From positions 1 to 64,000 of the forward strand of contig CALDSU010000009.1 in NCBI GenBank assembly GCA_937924525.1: a stretch of DNA of 64,000 nucleotides, given 5' to 3'. The position numbers and the translations under genes were made by a program. This document shows positions 29,062 through 38,246 of the stretch, piece after piece. Under the pieces are notes generated by a model. It made no database searches and was not told the DNA's origin. It saw only the letters and a program-made list of their open reading frames with translations. The DNA is from an uncultured Bryobacteraceae bacterium. Its GTDB lineage: Bacteria; Acidobacteriota; Terriglobia; Bryobacterales; Bryobacteraceae. How positions within the stretch are numbered: position 1 is the stretch's first letter; the number at the start of each line of letters is the position of its first letter.

Positions 29062-31053
29062 CTAGAACGACCACGAGAGGCTAGTATAGCCCGTATGCGC
29101 GCGATAATCCTGCGAGGGAACGACTAGTTTGAAGTCTTCTTTGTACCTATACAGTTGCCAGCCGGCGTTCCACCGCAGCTTCGGGTGCAAGCGGAGCGAT
29201 ACCCGCGCGAGCGGGCTGTGGAAGCGCAACGGAAACGTCTGCGCCCGGTTCAGCAGGCTGGCCACCGCTTCCCTGGTGTCGGAAGGGATCGCGCGGCCGT
29301 CGCCGGTGTCCTGCGTCATCGCGTACCCGCCGTACAGGTCGATGCGTTTCCGCACCGCGACCCGCACGCCGAGGTTCCCCGCGTGAATGTTGCTGATATA
29401 GAGCGACCGCTGGCCCTCCACCAGCCGGGCCGCGACGAAGAACTGAAGCCCGGTCACCGTGTCCAGGTGAAGCCTGGCGTAGGAGGCATCGAAGGCAAAC
29501 CAGTCGCGGGGCGCCCAACTGGCGTCGTAGAAATAGTTCCGCGACCTGGCGCTGTGCGCGGAGACCGTGACCGCGTTGAAGTTGTACATCTGTTTGTAGG
29601 CGGCCGACAGCAACAGCGACTGCTGTTTGTATTGCACCCGCGCGCCCAGCCCGTGCAGGTTCCGCTCGCTGATGGGCGTGAACGGCCGGTCCGCGCGGGC
29701 CACCTCCCCGTCCAGCACCACCGTCAGCGGTTTGAGAGGACGCCAGCGCACCCCCGCCATCCCGGTGTGCAGGGTGTTTTCCTGCTCGTAAGCTTGCCGG
29801 TCCAGATCCGTGCCCGGGAAGCCCAAGCCGTCCCCCGAGCGGAACATGCGGTTCGACCAGCGGTATCCGGTGAAGAAGCTCAGTGTTTTTGCCGCCTGCA
29901 CGTTCACGTCGGTGGCATTGGAAACCGTACGCAAACCCAGGAAGCGGAAAGAGACGAGCTCCCCGGCCAGCGTCCCGTTGTCCAACTGGCGGTAGAACGA
30001 ATCGCCGTCGATGCGCGTCGAGTGCACCGCCGCATGGTTGACCACGGTCAGGCGCGCGCGGGGGAACAGGGTCAGGTTGAAATCGCCGGCCGTCACGGGA
30101 CGCCGCGCGTTGCCGAACACGAGCGTCTGGCGGTTGAAGCCGAAACGGCTCACGCCCTGAGCGGCCTCGTCGAGGAGAAAATTGCGCCGCCCCCCCGAGT
30201 AGGTTGCCCGCCCATGGACGGCAAAGTGCTTCTTCTCGAAGCGGACATTGCCCCGCCAGAGCGGCGTCGTCCCGTGGTAGGGCTCGTCGGCGCGGAAGCG
30301 GTCGAGCGTGACCAGGTCGTCCAGGTTCGCGCCCGGGTGCGGCGTGTCGCGCAACCGGCGGGTGTCTTCGCGGAAGCTCTCCCAGGCGCGGAGGATGCTG
30401 ATCTTCGCCCCAAACAGATTGAAGTCGCCGCCCAGCCGGATTTCGCTGCGCAGCCGCCGCACGTCGGCGAACAGCGGGAACTCGTCTCCGCGCGCGCCAT
30501 CCAGGTTGAACGTGGAAAGCGCCGGGCCATCCTGGGTGACGCGCGCATAACCGGCTTTGAGCTGAAAGCGGCCTTGAGGCAGCAGAATCAAGTCATGGTC
30601 TTGCAGCCGGCGCTCAGTGTTCATCAGGTGCAGACCGCCGGCGACCGGCAAAGCGGGGTTGTAGTAGTCGTTCAGTCGCCAGAGCAGGTCGTAGCGGTAC
30701 AGCTTGTTCTTCTGGACGCGGAGCAGCGATGACTGGTAGGGGTCGTTCCCCAAGCCTTGGGTGGAGATCACCAGTTCGTCGAAGTAGCGGCCCTGGCCGT
30801 CCTGGGAATGCATGGTCAGGTTGCTGCCGAGCAGACGAATGCCGTTGCGGTAGTTCACGTCGCTGCGGTACTTGCCGCGATTGCCGTCGATGCCGGCGAA
30901 ACGGTAGCCGGTTTCAAACGACTGCACCAGGTTGTAGCCCAGGTAGTCTTCGCCGCGCGCGCGGCCCACGAGTTCGCCGGTGGGCGCCACCGTCTGCTGC
31001 GCCAGCAGGGGCAGCGCGGACACAGCCGTCAGCAACCTGGTGCGGAGCTTCAT
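29062..31053 (-). CDS. Outer-membrane beta-barrel (MtrB/PioB-like) partner of a decaheme cytochrome
   Basis: 663 residues with a signal peptide (MKLRTRLLTAVSALPLLAQ). Many alternating amphipathic strands rich in Tyr, Arg and Asp follow, and the last residue is Phe (SLSWSF), as in BamA-dependent barrels. Its ATG overlaps the stop of a ten-heme cytochrome gene by four bases. In known systems, MtrB/PioB-type barrels sheathe a decaheme MtrA/DmsE protein to conduct electrons across the outer membrane. The N-terminal CxxC sometimes seen in MtrB is absent. The family call comes mainly from size, topology and neighbour. Confidence 0.7.
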   Translation of the reverse strand: MKLRTRLLTAVSALPLLAQQTVAPTGELVGRARGEDYLGYNLVQSFETGYRFAGIDGNRGKYRSDVNYRNGIRLLGSNLTMHSQDGQGRYFDELVISTQGLGNDPYQSSLLRVQKNKLYRYDLLWRLNDYYNPALPVAGGLHLMNTERRLQDHDLILLPQGRFQLKAGYARVTQDGPALSTFNLDGARGDEFPLFADVRRLRSEIRLGGDFNLFGAKISILRAWESFREDTRRLRDTPHPGANLDDLVTLDRFRADEPYHGTTPLWRGNVRFEKKHFAVHGRATYSGGRRNFLLDEAAQGVSRFGFNRQTLVFGNARRPVTAGDFNLTLFPRARLTVVNHAAVHSTRIDGDSFYRQLDNGTLAGELVSFRFLGLRTVSNATDVNVQAAKTLSFFTGYRWSNRMFRSGDGLGFPGTDLDRQAYEQENTLHTGMAGVRWRPLKPLTVVLDGEVARADRPFTPISERNLHGLGARVQYKQQSLLLSAAYKQMYNFNAVTVSAHSARSRNYFYDASWAPRDWFAFDASYARLHLDTVTGLQFFVAARLVEGQRSLYISNIHAGNLGVRVAVRKRIDLYGGYAMTQDTGDGRAIPSDTREAVASLLNRAQTFPLRFHSPLARVSLRLHPKLRWNAGWQLYRYKEDFKLVVPSQDYRAHTGYTSLSWSF

Positions 31054-31964
31054 CGCAGGAACCTTGAATCCGAGTGGGACCCATGGATGCGTAGGTGGCA
31101 GGCGGTGCACTGCTGGTAGCGCGGGTCGGCCATGCTGTGGGAAGCCGACTGCAACTGAATGCCGTCGCCTTGCCGTCCGAAATTTCCCGTCCCGTTGTGG
31201 CATTCCAGGCAGAGAGTGAACACTACCGGACGCCGCAGCAGTCGGGCGTTCATCGCGCCGTGCGGGGCATGGCACGTTTCGCACCCCTCGATCCGCACGG
31301 GCGAATGCTCGAAGGTGAACGGCCCGCGCTTGTCCGCGTGGCACCGGACGCAGGGAGTCTCATTGCCGAGCGCCGGGTCCACCAGGCGGGGACGCTGGCT
31401 CATCCGCCAGGTAGGCGCGAACGACCCGTGCGGATTATGGCAATCCGCGCATTGCACTACCCCTTCGTTCACCCGGTGCTTGAATGGCATCGAGAACTGG
31501 CCGCGCACGTTGCCGTGGCACCCGTAGCACACCTCGCGCTGCTCCGCCCTGGCCAAGAGAAACCTGCGCGCAGGCGACTGGTGGATCGAGTGGCACCCGG
31601 TGCAAACCACGTCCGCCAGCGTGTGCGCCGACCGCTTGACGTTCGCCCGGGACAGGTCTTGAGAATGGCAGGTCAGACAGGTGTCCAGGATGCGTCCCGG
31701 CGGCATCAGCGAGAACGCGTTCGGGATGGACGTCTTGCCGCCTCTGGCCTCTACGTGCGCCTGGCCCGCGCCATGGCAGCCTTCGCAACCCGTTTTCTCC
31801 ACGGCCAGATCGCCCGCCGTCAGACTCTTGTAGTGCGGATTTTTGTAGGAGTTCAGCCAGACGTCGGGATGGCAGGCGCGGCACACGTTGCTGCCGACGT
31901 ACTCCCCACCCGGGCTGGCCCACAATGACAGCCCGGCGCACGCCAGGATCAAGACCCCCCGCAT
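31050..31964 (-). CDS. DmsE/MtrA-like decaheme c-type cytochrome
   Basis: 304 residues with a signal peptide (MRGVLILACAGLSLWAS). Exactly ten CxxCH heme sites can be read in order: CRACH, CEGCH, CLTCH, CTGCH, CYGCH, CADCH, CVRCH, CETCH, CLECH, CTACH. Length and count fit periplasmic MtrA/DmsE/PioA decahemes. An in-frame ATG also occurs at 31982, inside a tandem repeat; 31964 is preferred because it starts the signal peptide. Neither has a Shine-Dalgarno. Followed by an overlapping barrel gene. No MtrC-type surface cytochrome is nearby. Confidence 0.9.
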   Translation of the reverse strand: MRGVLILACAGLSLWASPGGEYVGSNVCRACHPDVWLNSYKNPHYKSLTAGDLAVEKTGCEGCHGAGQAHVEARGGKTSIPNAFSLMPPGRILDTCLTCHSQDLSRANVKRSAHTLADVVCTGCHSIHQSPARRFLLARAEQREVCYGCHGNVRGQFSMPFKHRVNEGVVQCADCHNPHGSFAPTWRMSQRPRLVDPALGNETPCVRCHADKRGPFTFEHSPVRIEGCETCHAPHGAMNARLLRRPVVFTLCLECHNGTGNFGRQGDGIQLQSASHSMADPRYQQCTACHLRIHGSHSDSRFLR

Positions 31965-31966
31965 AT

Positions 31967-31992
31967 TTGTATACAACCACATTTGTATACAA
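31967..31992 (-). promoter_or_regulatory. Two tandem perfect palindromes, probable operator
   Basis: TTGTATACAA occurs at 31967-31976 and again at 31983-31992, as part of a 16-base direct repeat. Each 10-mer is a perfect palindrome, as bound by dimeric regulators; similar TTGTATACAA-type sites are described for GntR-family repressors. The near copy ends three bases before the cytochrome ATG, so occupation would block expression. Which regulator binds is unknown; none is encoded nearby. Confidence 0.6.
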
Positions 31993-32132
31993 CCACAACC
32001 CGGGCCGCCAGGCGCATTCTTTTTCGGGAAGGACTCTGCGCCCCGCGAACACTCGCCACCCTGCGCCCCCCCACCCGTTCATCTAAACGCAACGGAAGCT
32101 TGATAAGATCTTTCGGTCCTCAGAGGTCCGCG

Positions 32133-34730
32133 ATGCGCAAACGAGTCTTTTTTGCTCTGTTCTTCGCCGCGCTGCTGATCTGGTCCGTCACCGCCCAAAG
32201 AGGCGCGGTGGAGGCGATCGAGATCGGCCGGCACAACACGAACTTGCTAGTTGCCGGAAAGGAAGCCGACGGGATCCCCGGCGACTTCGTGCTGCGCAAC
32301 AACAGGATCGAAGCGCTAATTGCCGGCGCGCAACCCCTCCGTAAGGCCAACATGAGCTCGGAATATACTTATGTCCTCCAGGGCGTGGTCTACGATCTCG
32401 ACCTGCGCGGGGCGGCGAACGACCAGTTGACCGCGTTCCGCCCGGGAGGCGAGGGCGGGGAGATTTCACACGTACGCATTGTCGAGAATGGCCAAAAGGG
32501 CGCCGCGGTGGTGGAGGCGGTCCGCACGGCGGCCAAGGGCGGCGGTCTCTACACCCGCCACGAGTACCGCCTGGAAAGCGACTGGCAGCACCTGCTGATC
32601 ACCTCCACCTACCGCAACGAGTCGCGCGAGGCGCGCAAGATCACGCCGCGGCCGGTCTGGAAGGCTTTCTCCCAGGAGTGGGAGGTGGGCGCGAACCGGA
32701 TCTTCCCCGCCGGGGCGGTGGTCCCGCAGGGGTATTTTTCCCAGGAGTGGGAAGCGGGTCCCATTCGGGTCGGCGACAGCATCGATCCTTTCGACAAGCG
32801 GGCGTACGCATACGGACCCGCCGGCAAGACCAGCTCCCTCGAAGCGGAAGTCGAACTGAAGCCGGGAGAGGAGCGGGTGGTGCAGGTGGCGCTGGCGGTG
32901 GCCGATTCGCCGGCCGCGGCTTTCGGCGTGATCGCCGGCCTGAAATCTCCTGCGGCGGAGTTGACCGCCTCGGTGCGCGACGCTTCCGGAGAGCCTGCCG
33001 TGCACGGCGCGCTCCTGCTGCCGCTGGCCGGGCAGCGTTTGCCGGCCTATCCTGACGCGCAGGGGAATCTTTCGCTACGGCTGCCGCCCGGCGAGTACCA
33101 GGCGGTCTTCGAGGACCTCGGACGCGATCCGGTTGAGCGGACATTTACCCTGCGGGCGAACCAGCGGACGCGCGCCGAAATCGCGGTTCCCACGGCCGCG
33201 CGCGTACGCGCCAGCCTGCGGGACGAGCGCGGCCAGCCGTCGCCAGGCAAGGTGCAGTTCCTCGGCGTGGAGGGCACGCCGACGCCGAATTTCGGTACGG
33301 ACTACCGCGCCCACGGCGGCGACCACCAATACCAGACCCATGACGGCCGCGTACTCCAGCAGGTCCCCCCGGGGCGCTACCTGCTCCGCTTCACCCGCGG
33401 TCCCGAATACGACCTGGAAGAGCAAACCGTGGAGGTCGCCAAGGGCCAGACCGTGGACGTGCAGGTGACGCTGCGCCGGACCGTGGACACCTCCGGGTGG
33501 ATCAGCACCGACTACCACGCCCACTCGACGCCCAGCGGAGACAATTATTGCAACACCGTGGACCGGCTGATCAACTTCGCCGCCGAACACCTCGAGTTCG
33601 CCCCCACCACCGAACACAACCGCATCACGGACTGGACTCCCCTGATCGAGAAACTGGGACTGAGCGCGCAGCTCAAGACCGTACCCGGCATTGAACTGAC
33701 CGGCAGCGGCCAGCACCTGAACGCGTTCCCGTTGAAGCCGGATCCCTTCGCGCAAAACGGCGGCGCGCCCTTGTGGAATTACGATCCGCGCATCAACGCC
33801 ATCATGCTCCGGAACTGGGGCACGCCGACCACGCAGGAAGGCGGCTCCCGTTACGACACGGAAACCAACGCCAACCGGAAGTTGAACTTCTTTGGCGGCG
33901 GAGCCGACCGCTGGGTGCAGGCGAACCACCCCATCGTGGGCAACGTGTTCTTCGACCGGGACGGCGACCGCGATCCCGACGGCGGCTTCGCCGGTTTTGA
34001 AGAACTGGTGGATGCCGCCGAAGTGTGGAGCACGGAGATCCTGACGCTCCAACCCACCTACCAGGGGACGGCCGTAGCCGGCGAAGGCCGGCCGGGGCAG
34101 CAGAATCGGACCTTCGGGTGGCTGCAAATGCTGAACCAGGGCCGGCGGGTCTGGTGCGTGGCCGTCAGCGACGCGCACCGCGTCTTCGGCAATGGGGTGG
34201 GCGGTTGGCGGACCTACGTGCCTAGTTCCACCGATGAACCCGGCAAGATCGACCCCGGCGAGATCATCGCCAATTCCAAGGCGGGGCGGATGATGATCTC
34301 GAACGGGCCGTTCCTGCGCGTCACCACCGGCGACGGATTACCCATCGGCTCGACGGTCATCGCGGAAGGATCCATCGATCTGCGCATTCAGGTGCAGGCC
34401 CCCAACTGGATGGACATCGACCGCGTGCAAGTGCTGGTCAACGGACGCCAGCCGCCCGAGTACAACTTCACCCGGCAGACGCGCCCTGCCATGTTCCGAA
34501 GCGGAGTCGTGCGCTTCGATCAGGCGGTGCGGGTGCGCTTACAGCGCGACGCCCACCTGATCGTCGTCGCGGTGGGCGAACGCTCGAATCTGGAGAAAGG
34601 CTGGGGCCGCAATCCCTACGGCAAGATGCACCCCATCGCCTACACGAATCCGATTTTCGTCGACACGGACCGCAACGGGTTCCAAGCCAACGGCGACACG
34701 CTCGGACATCCTCTGCTGGTGACGCCGTAG
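32133..34730 (+). CDS. CehA/McbA-type secreted metallohydrolase (PHP-like)
   Basis: 865 residues from ATG 32133 with a signal peptide (MRKRVFFALFFAALLIWSVTAQ). The first 450 residues are beta-rich, with a carboxypeptidase-regulatory-like part near 390-445. The C-terminal PHP-like domain starts with STDYHAHSTPSGDNYC (HxH), then FAPTTEHNRITDW, VPGIELTGSGQHLNAFPL and VSDAHRVFG, the usual metal ligands of CehA/McbA hydrolases. An internal near-repeat (FSQEWEVG and FSQEWEAG) lies around residues 180-210. Divergent from the cytochrome unit. Substrate not predictable. Confidence 0.82.
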   Translation: MRKRVFFALFFAALLIWSVTAQRGAVEAIEIGRHNTNLLVAGKEADGIPGDFVLRNNRIEALIAGAQPLRKANMSSEYTYVLQGVVYDLDLRGAANDQLTAFRPGGEGGEISHVRIVENGQKGAAVVEAVRTAAKGGGLYTRHEYRLESDWQHLLITSTYRNESREARKITPRPVWKAFSQEWEVGANRIFPAGAVVPQGYFSQEWEAGPIRVGDSIDPFDKRAYAYGPAGKTSSLEAEVELKPGEERVVQVALAVADSPAAAFGVIAGLKSPAAELTASVRDASGEPAVHGALLLPLAGQRLPAYPDAQGNLSLRLPPGEYQAVFEDLGRDPVERTFTLRANQRTRAEIAVPTAARVRASLRDERGQPSPGKVQFLGVEGTPTPNFGTDYRAHGGDHQYQTHDGRVLQQVPPGRYLLRFTRGPEYDLEEQTVEVAKGQTVDVQVTLRRTVDTSGWISTDYHAHSTPSGDNYCNTVDRLINFAAEHLEFAPTTEHNRITDWTPLIEKLGLSAQLKTVPGIELTGSGQHLNAFPLKPDPFAQNGGAPLWNYDPRINAIMLRNWGTPTTQEGGSRYDTETNANRKLNFFGGGADRWVQANHPIVGNVFFDRDGDRDPDGGFAGFEELVDAAEVWSTEILTLQPTYQGTAVAGEGRPGQQNRTFGWLQMLNQGRRVWCVAVSDAHRVFGNGVGGWRTYVPSSTDEPGKIDPGEIIANSKAGRMMISNGPFLRVTTGDGLPIGSTVIAEGSIDLRIQVQAPNWMDIDRVQVLVNGRQPPEYNFTRQTRPAMFRSGVVRFDQAVRVRLQRDAHLIVVAVGERSNLEKGWGRNPYGKMHPIAYTNPIFVDTDRNGFQANGDTLGHPLLVTP

Positions 34731-34742
34731 CCGCCGCCTCTG

Positions 34743-37700
34743 TCAGGAACCGGCGGGTTCGGCGAACGGGTCCAAGCCAATTGTGCCGAGGAGTTCGTCC
34801 AGGTAGGCGGGCGCGCTCACGCGGGAAAGCTGGGTCCGGGCGAACGCCAGCCGGGCTGGGCCGTCAAAAGGGGCGGTGGGCGGGCAGGATTCCAGCGCGG
34901 CGACATGGCGTCGCCATAAGCGGATATCGCGGCGTTGTTGCGCCTCCAGCCGCTCCCGGTACCAGGCGCTCGCCAGCACGGACTCGCGCGAGAACATCGC
35001 GCGCACCGCCGGATCGTCCAGTCCTTTGCCTTCGTAGGCCCCGAACGCCATGATGTGCAGCAGGGCACGAACCGGCGGGCAGGCGGCTTCCACCGTGCCG
35101 TCTTCAAAATAGAGACGCGCCACGCGCTGTTGCGCCTCCACGATGGCCGCCATTCCCGCCGCGAACGAGTCGGGATCCTGAAGTTCGGGCCGCAGGATCT
35201 CGGCGGAGAAGACGGCGTCGGGGTTCTCAAATATGCGGCCCAGGTACTGGTCGGCAAAGCGCTCGGTGATCCGGTATCCCAGGCGGCTGGCCTGGATGCG
35301 CCTGCCGCCGTAGGTGAAGTCTTCGAGTTTTTCCAGGTAACCGTTGGCGATCAGGAACCGCGGGTCCCGTTCGGCGGGGCGCATGCGGCACCAGATTTCG
35401 GGCACGAGCATGCTGATGTCGTGGTCGACTCGAAAACGCGGACCCACGTAACCGGCGGCGGTCGAAAAGCCGGCATACCCGGTCAGGACCGCCGCCACCA
35501 GCGCGTTGTTGACGTCGAGCACGGCGGGCATCGCATTGAACGGTCCTTTGGTGAGCGCTCCCTCGCTGCCAAAGCCGGTGGTGGAAGGCGACTTGCCGGT
35601 GAGACTGCAAAGGAAATCCATGAGCAATTCCGGCAGTTCCTGGTAGTGGATCGGATTGTAAACGGCGAGCGGCGGCAGTCCGGAGGCCGGCTCGGCCGGA
35701 TTGCCCCGCCGTCCGGCGAGCACCGCATGAACCGGGAAGAACGCTGCCTGAGCGGCTGGCGTCCGGCGGTGGAGACGCGTCATCACTTCCGCCAGGTACG
35801 CCTCCCGCGGCTCGGCCAGGTCGGGACGCACTTGCAGGTACCGCGGATTCTTGGTGGGGACGCCGTCCACCAGCCGGGGATGCGCCGACGACACCACCCA
35901 AGCGGTGGCCGGCGACTCCACAAAGCCGGCCAAGAGGCGCTTCATCGGCTCGCTGAAGTGGTCAAACTCCACCAGATGATCCACCACGGCTTGCGCCGCC
36001 TGGCGCGACAGCGGTTCGAAATTGGAGAGGAAGACGTCCGGACCGGCGATATCGGCCTCCGCCTGTTTGTCCACGCCGCGATGAATGGCGTCGTCCGGCC
36101 GCTGGAACAGGCGGGCTTCGCAGTTGGCGATCAACTTGACGCTGGGCTCGGCCAATTCGGCGCCGAGATGCGGCAGGGCGCGGCGCGGCAGGACCACCGA
36201 GGCCGTAATGTCGTCCTCGAGCTGCACTTTGTCGGCGGGGCGGAAGTCGGGGCGGAGCTTGTAAATGCGCCAGGAGCCGTCCGGGTCGTAGCCGACGCGC
36301 AGGTAGTTGGCCACCAGCGGTTGGTCGTCGAACTTCAACTCATGGCCCAAGACCCCGTTGATGCGGTCTACGGTGAAGTGCTCCCGCCAGTTGTCTCCCC
36401 ACTCGGGCCGGTAGTAGCGTTTGACCGCGAAGACCAACTGGCGGATTACCTGAGGCAGGGACCGGACCCAGGCGTTGTGCTCGGCAGTGTAATCGGGCGA
36501 GGGAGTGAGCAGTTTGATCACCGAACCGAGGGACCGTTCCGGGCTGAGGATCGGCCGCCGGGCCCGGTCGTCCTGGCGCGGCTGGCGATAAATGGCCGAG
36601 AAATCGCGGCGCAGGATCGCCGCCACCTCATCCATATCGCGGTGGTAGTCGCGCACAATAACCGGGCCCTTGAGCAAGGCGTTGGCGATGGATTTGGAGA
36701 TCTCCGATTTGCCGCCCCCGGAAACGGTGCACGGTTTGTGGCACACCGTGCCGTCGGGCCGCGTGCCTACCAGCCGCCACGCGGCGCCGAGCAACTGGCG
36801 CTCCACCCTTACCCGGTAGCCGGAGGGCAACAGGTAATCTTCGCCGGCGCGCAGCGTGAGCCGCCGCGCTGCGCCCTGGTGAAGCCACTGGACGTAGCCG
36901 TCGCGCAGGTTGAACTCGGCGTCTTCGGGCAGGTAATGAATTCCGGGATAGTGCAGGTCCGTCGCATGGCCGTCCGGATGGAGCTGCGCGCGGCCTTCCA
37001 GCAGGGGGAGCGCGGCGCCAAAGCAAGCGGGCTCTGTGCGGAAGGAACGGTCTCCGTAGAAGTGCTGGCCCAGCACATAAGAAGGAAACGCCAGCGCTCC
37101 GCCGGCGTGCTCTTCCTCGCACAGCCCGGAGAGATTGGCCGCGTAGCCGATCTGGGTTTTGACTTCCTTCTTGCAATACCCGAAATAGTTGTCGGCAATC
37201 AGGGTGACCATCACTCCCCGGCGGTCGCGGCAAGCTACTTTGAACGCCGAGCCCTGGTTGTATCGTTCGTCTTCGTCCCGCCAGCACATGCCGTCGCGGC
37301 GCTGGCGTTCCGTGGCTTCCTCCCAGCGAGGCAAGCCCAGATCCCTTTTGCGCAGTTGCGTCAGGTGCGGGGCCAGAATGACGCAGCCAGTATGGCCGGT
37401 CCAGTGGGCCGCGTCCAGCGCCGCGTCGTTTTCCGGCAGGTAGGGATCCCCCGCGTTGCCGAAGATGGCCTCGACGAAATCGAGATTGCTGATCAGGCTG
37501 CCTGGCGCGAAAAAACGGATCTCCATGGTCTTCGCCGGGTCGGCCGCGGTGGCGGGGCAGACCAGCGGACGCAGCAGGAGGGTCACAAACAGGCGGGCGC
37601 CGTCCTGCTGATCCGCGGTGAACGGCAGCAACAGAGTTTCCTCCGGCGGGCGGAGCGCGGCGGCCAGCAGGCGCGCGAACGCCCGTTTCGGCGTTTCGAT

Positions 37701-38153
37701 TTTGTCGGCCGGCGTGGGCAGGTCGCTTTCGACAATATGAAAAATGCCGTGCGTTGTTCTGCGGTCGCTGCGGGGGTTGTGCAGCACCCCCTGCGCCACG
37801 CGGTACGACTCCAGATACGGCGAGGAGAAGTGGTCCTGGCTGGCGGGCAGCGACATCATGCGCGCCATCCCCGGACGATCCAGGCTGAAGGTGAGCGACG
37901 GCAGGCGCGGCGCGCCCTCCGGACACACGCCGGCCAGATAGTCGTCCAGAAAACTTTGGATGCGGCTGTCCACCGGACACAACTGTCCGGCCAGCAGCAG
38001 GTTCTTCTGATAATGGTTGCGCAGCAGCGGCCCGGCTACTTCGAGAAACTCGGGGTCCGCCGTGCTTTGGCTGGTAGGCTGGCCGACGGCCGCCAGCTTA
38101 AGGTTGATGTACCGGAGCAGTTCCTTCTCCCTGGCGCGGAGTTCAGGTCGCAT
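34743..38153 (-). CDS. Probable PPi-type phosphoenolpyruvate carboxykinase
   Basis: 1136 residues in a single uninterrupted frame, the size (about 130 kDa) of PPi-dependent PEPCK described from Propionibacterium and Entamoeba. These interconvert PEP + CO2 + phosphate with oxaloacetate + PPi. Distinctive stretches are GDPYLPENDAALD, TGHTGCVILAPHLTQLRK, DNYFGYCKKEVKTQIGYAANL and a P-loop-like TVSGGGKSEISKS with SGGGKSE at residues 478-484. The family assignment is from memory of size and motif style, not from a search; older annotation calls such proteins hypothetical. Lone gene, 93 bases from the divergent glycosidase-like gene. Confidence 0.6.
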   Translation of the reverse strand: MRPELRAREKELLRYINLKLAAVGQPTSQSTADPEFLEVAGPLLRNHYQKNLLLAGQLCPVDSRIQSFLDDYLAGVCPEGAPRLPSLTFSLDRPGMARMMSLPASQDHFSSPYLESYRVAQGVLHNPRSDRRTTHGIFHIVESDLPTPADKIETPKRAFARLLAAALRPPEETLLLPFTADQQDGARLFVTLLLRPLVCPATAADPAKTMEIRFFAPGSLISNLDFVEAIFGNAGDPYLPENDAALDAAHWTGHTGCVILAPHLTQLRKRDLGLPRWEEATERQRRDGMCWRDEDERYNQGSAFKVACRDRRGVMVTLIADNYFGYCKKEVKTQIGYAANLSGLCEEEHAGGALAFPSYVLGQHFYGDRSFRTEPACFGAALPLLEGRAQLHPDGHATDLHYPGIHYLPEDAEFNLRDGYVQWLHQGAARRLTLRAGEDYLLPSGYRVRVERQLLGAAWRLVGTRPDGTVCHKPCTVSGGGKSEISKSIANALLKGPVIVRDYHRDMDEVAAILRRDFSAIYRQPRQDDRARRPILSPERSLGSVIKLLTPSPDYTAEHNAWVRSLPQVIRQLVFAVKRYYRPEWGDNWREHFTVDRINGVLGHELKFDDQPLVANYLRVGYDPDGSWRIYKLRPDFRPADKVQLEDDITASVVLPRRALPHLGAELAEPSVKLIANCEARLFQRPDDAIHRGVDKQAEADIAGPDVFLSNFEPLSRQAAQAVVDHLVEFDHFSEPMKRLLAGFVESPATAWVVSSAHPRLVDGVPTKNPRYLQVRPDLAEPREAYLAEVMTRLHRRTPAAQAAFFPVHAVLAGRRGNPAEPASGLPPLAVYNPIHYQELPELLMDFLCSLTGKSPSTTGFGSEGALTKGPFNAMPAVLDVNNALVAAVLTGYAGFSTAAGYVGPRFRVDHDISMLVPEIWCRMRPAERDPRFLIANGYLEKLEDFTYGGRRIQASRLGYRITERFADQYLGRIFENPDAVFSAEILRPELQDPDSFAAGMAAIVEAQQRVARLYFEDGTVEAACPPVRALLHIMAFGAYEGKGLDDPAVRAMFSRESVLASAWYRERLEAQQRRDIRLWRRHVAALESCPPTAPFDGPARLAFARTQLSRVSAPAYLDELLGTIGLDPFAEPAGS

Positions 38154-38246
38154 ACCCCTTTAGCGTGGCACAGGTGGATGACGATGCCGTGAAACAGGGG
38201 CGCACGGCGGGCCCGTAAGATACACTCCATGGGAGACGGAGCGGCG

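Noticed and set aside
32690-32760. Repeated FSQEWE segments in the CehA-like protein as a sign of recent duplication.
   Set aside because: Only about six residues are shared, and the surrounding sequence differs.
34935-38192. A 1085-codon plus-strand open frame opposite the PPi-PEPCK-like gene.
   Set aside because: It is a shadow frame from high GC; no motifs, and the minus strand encodes a coherent protein.
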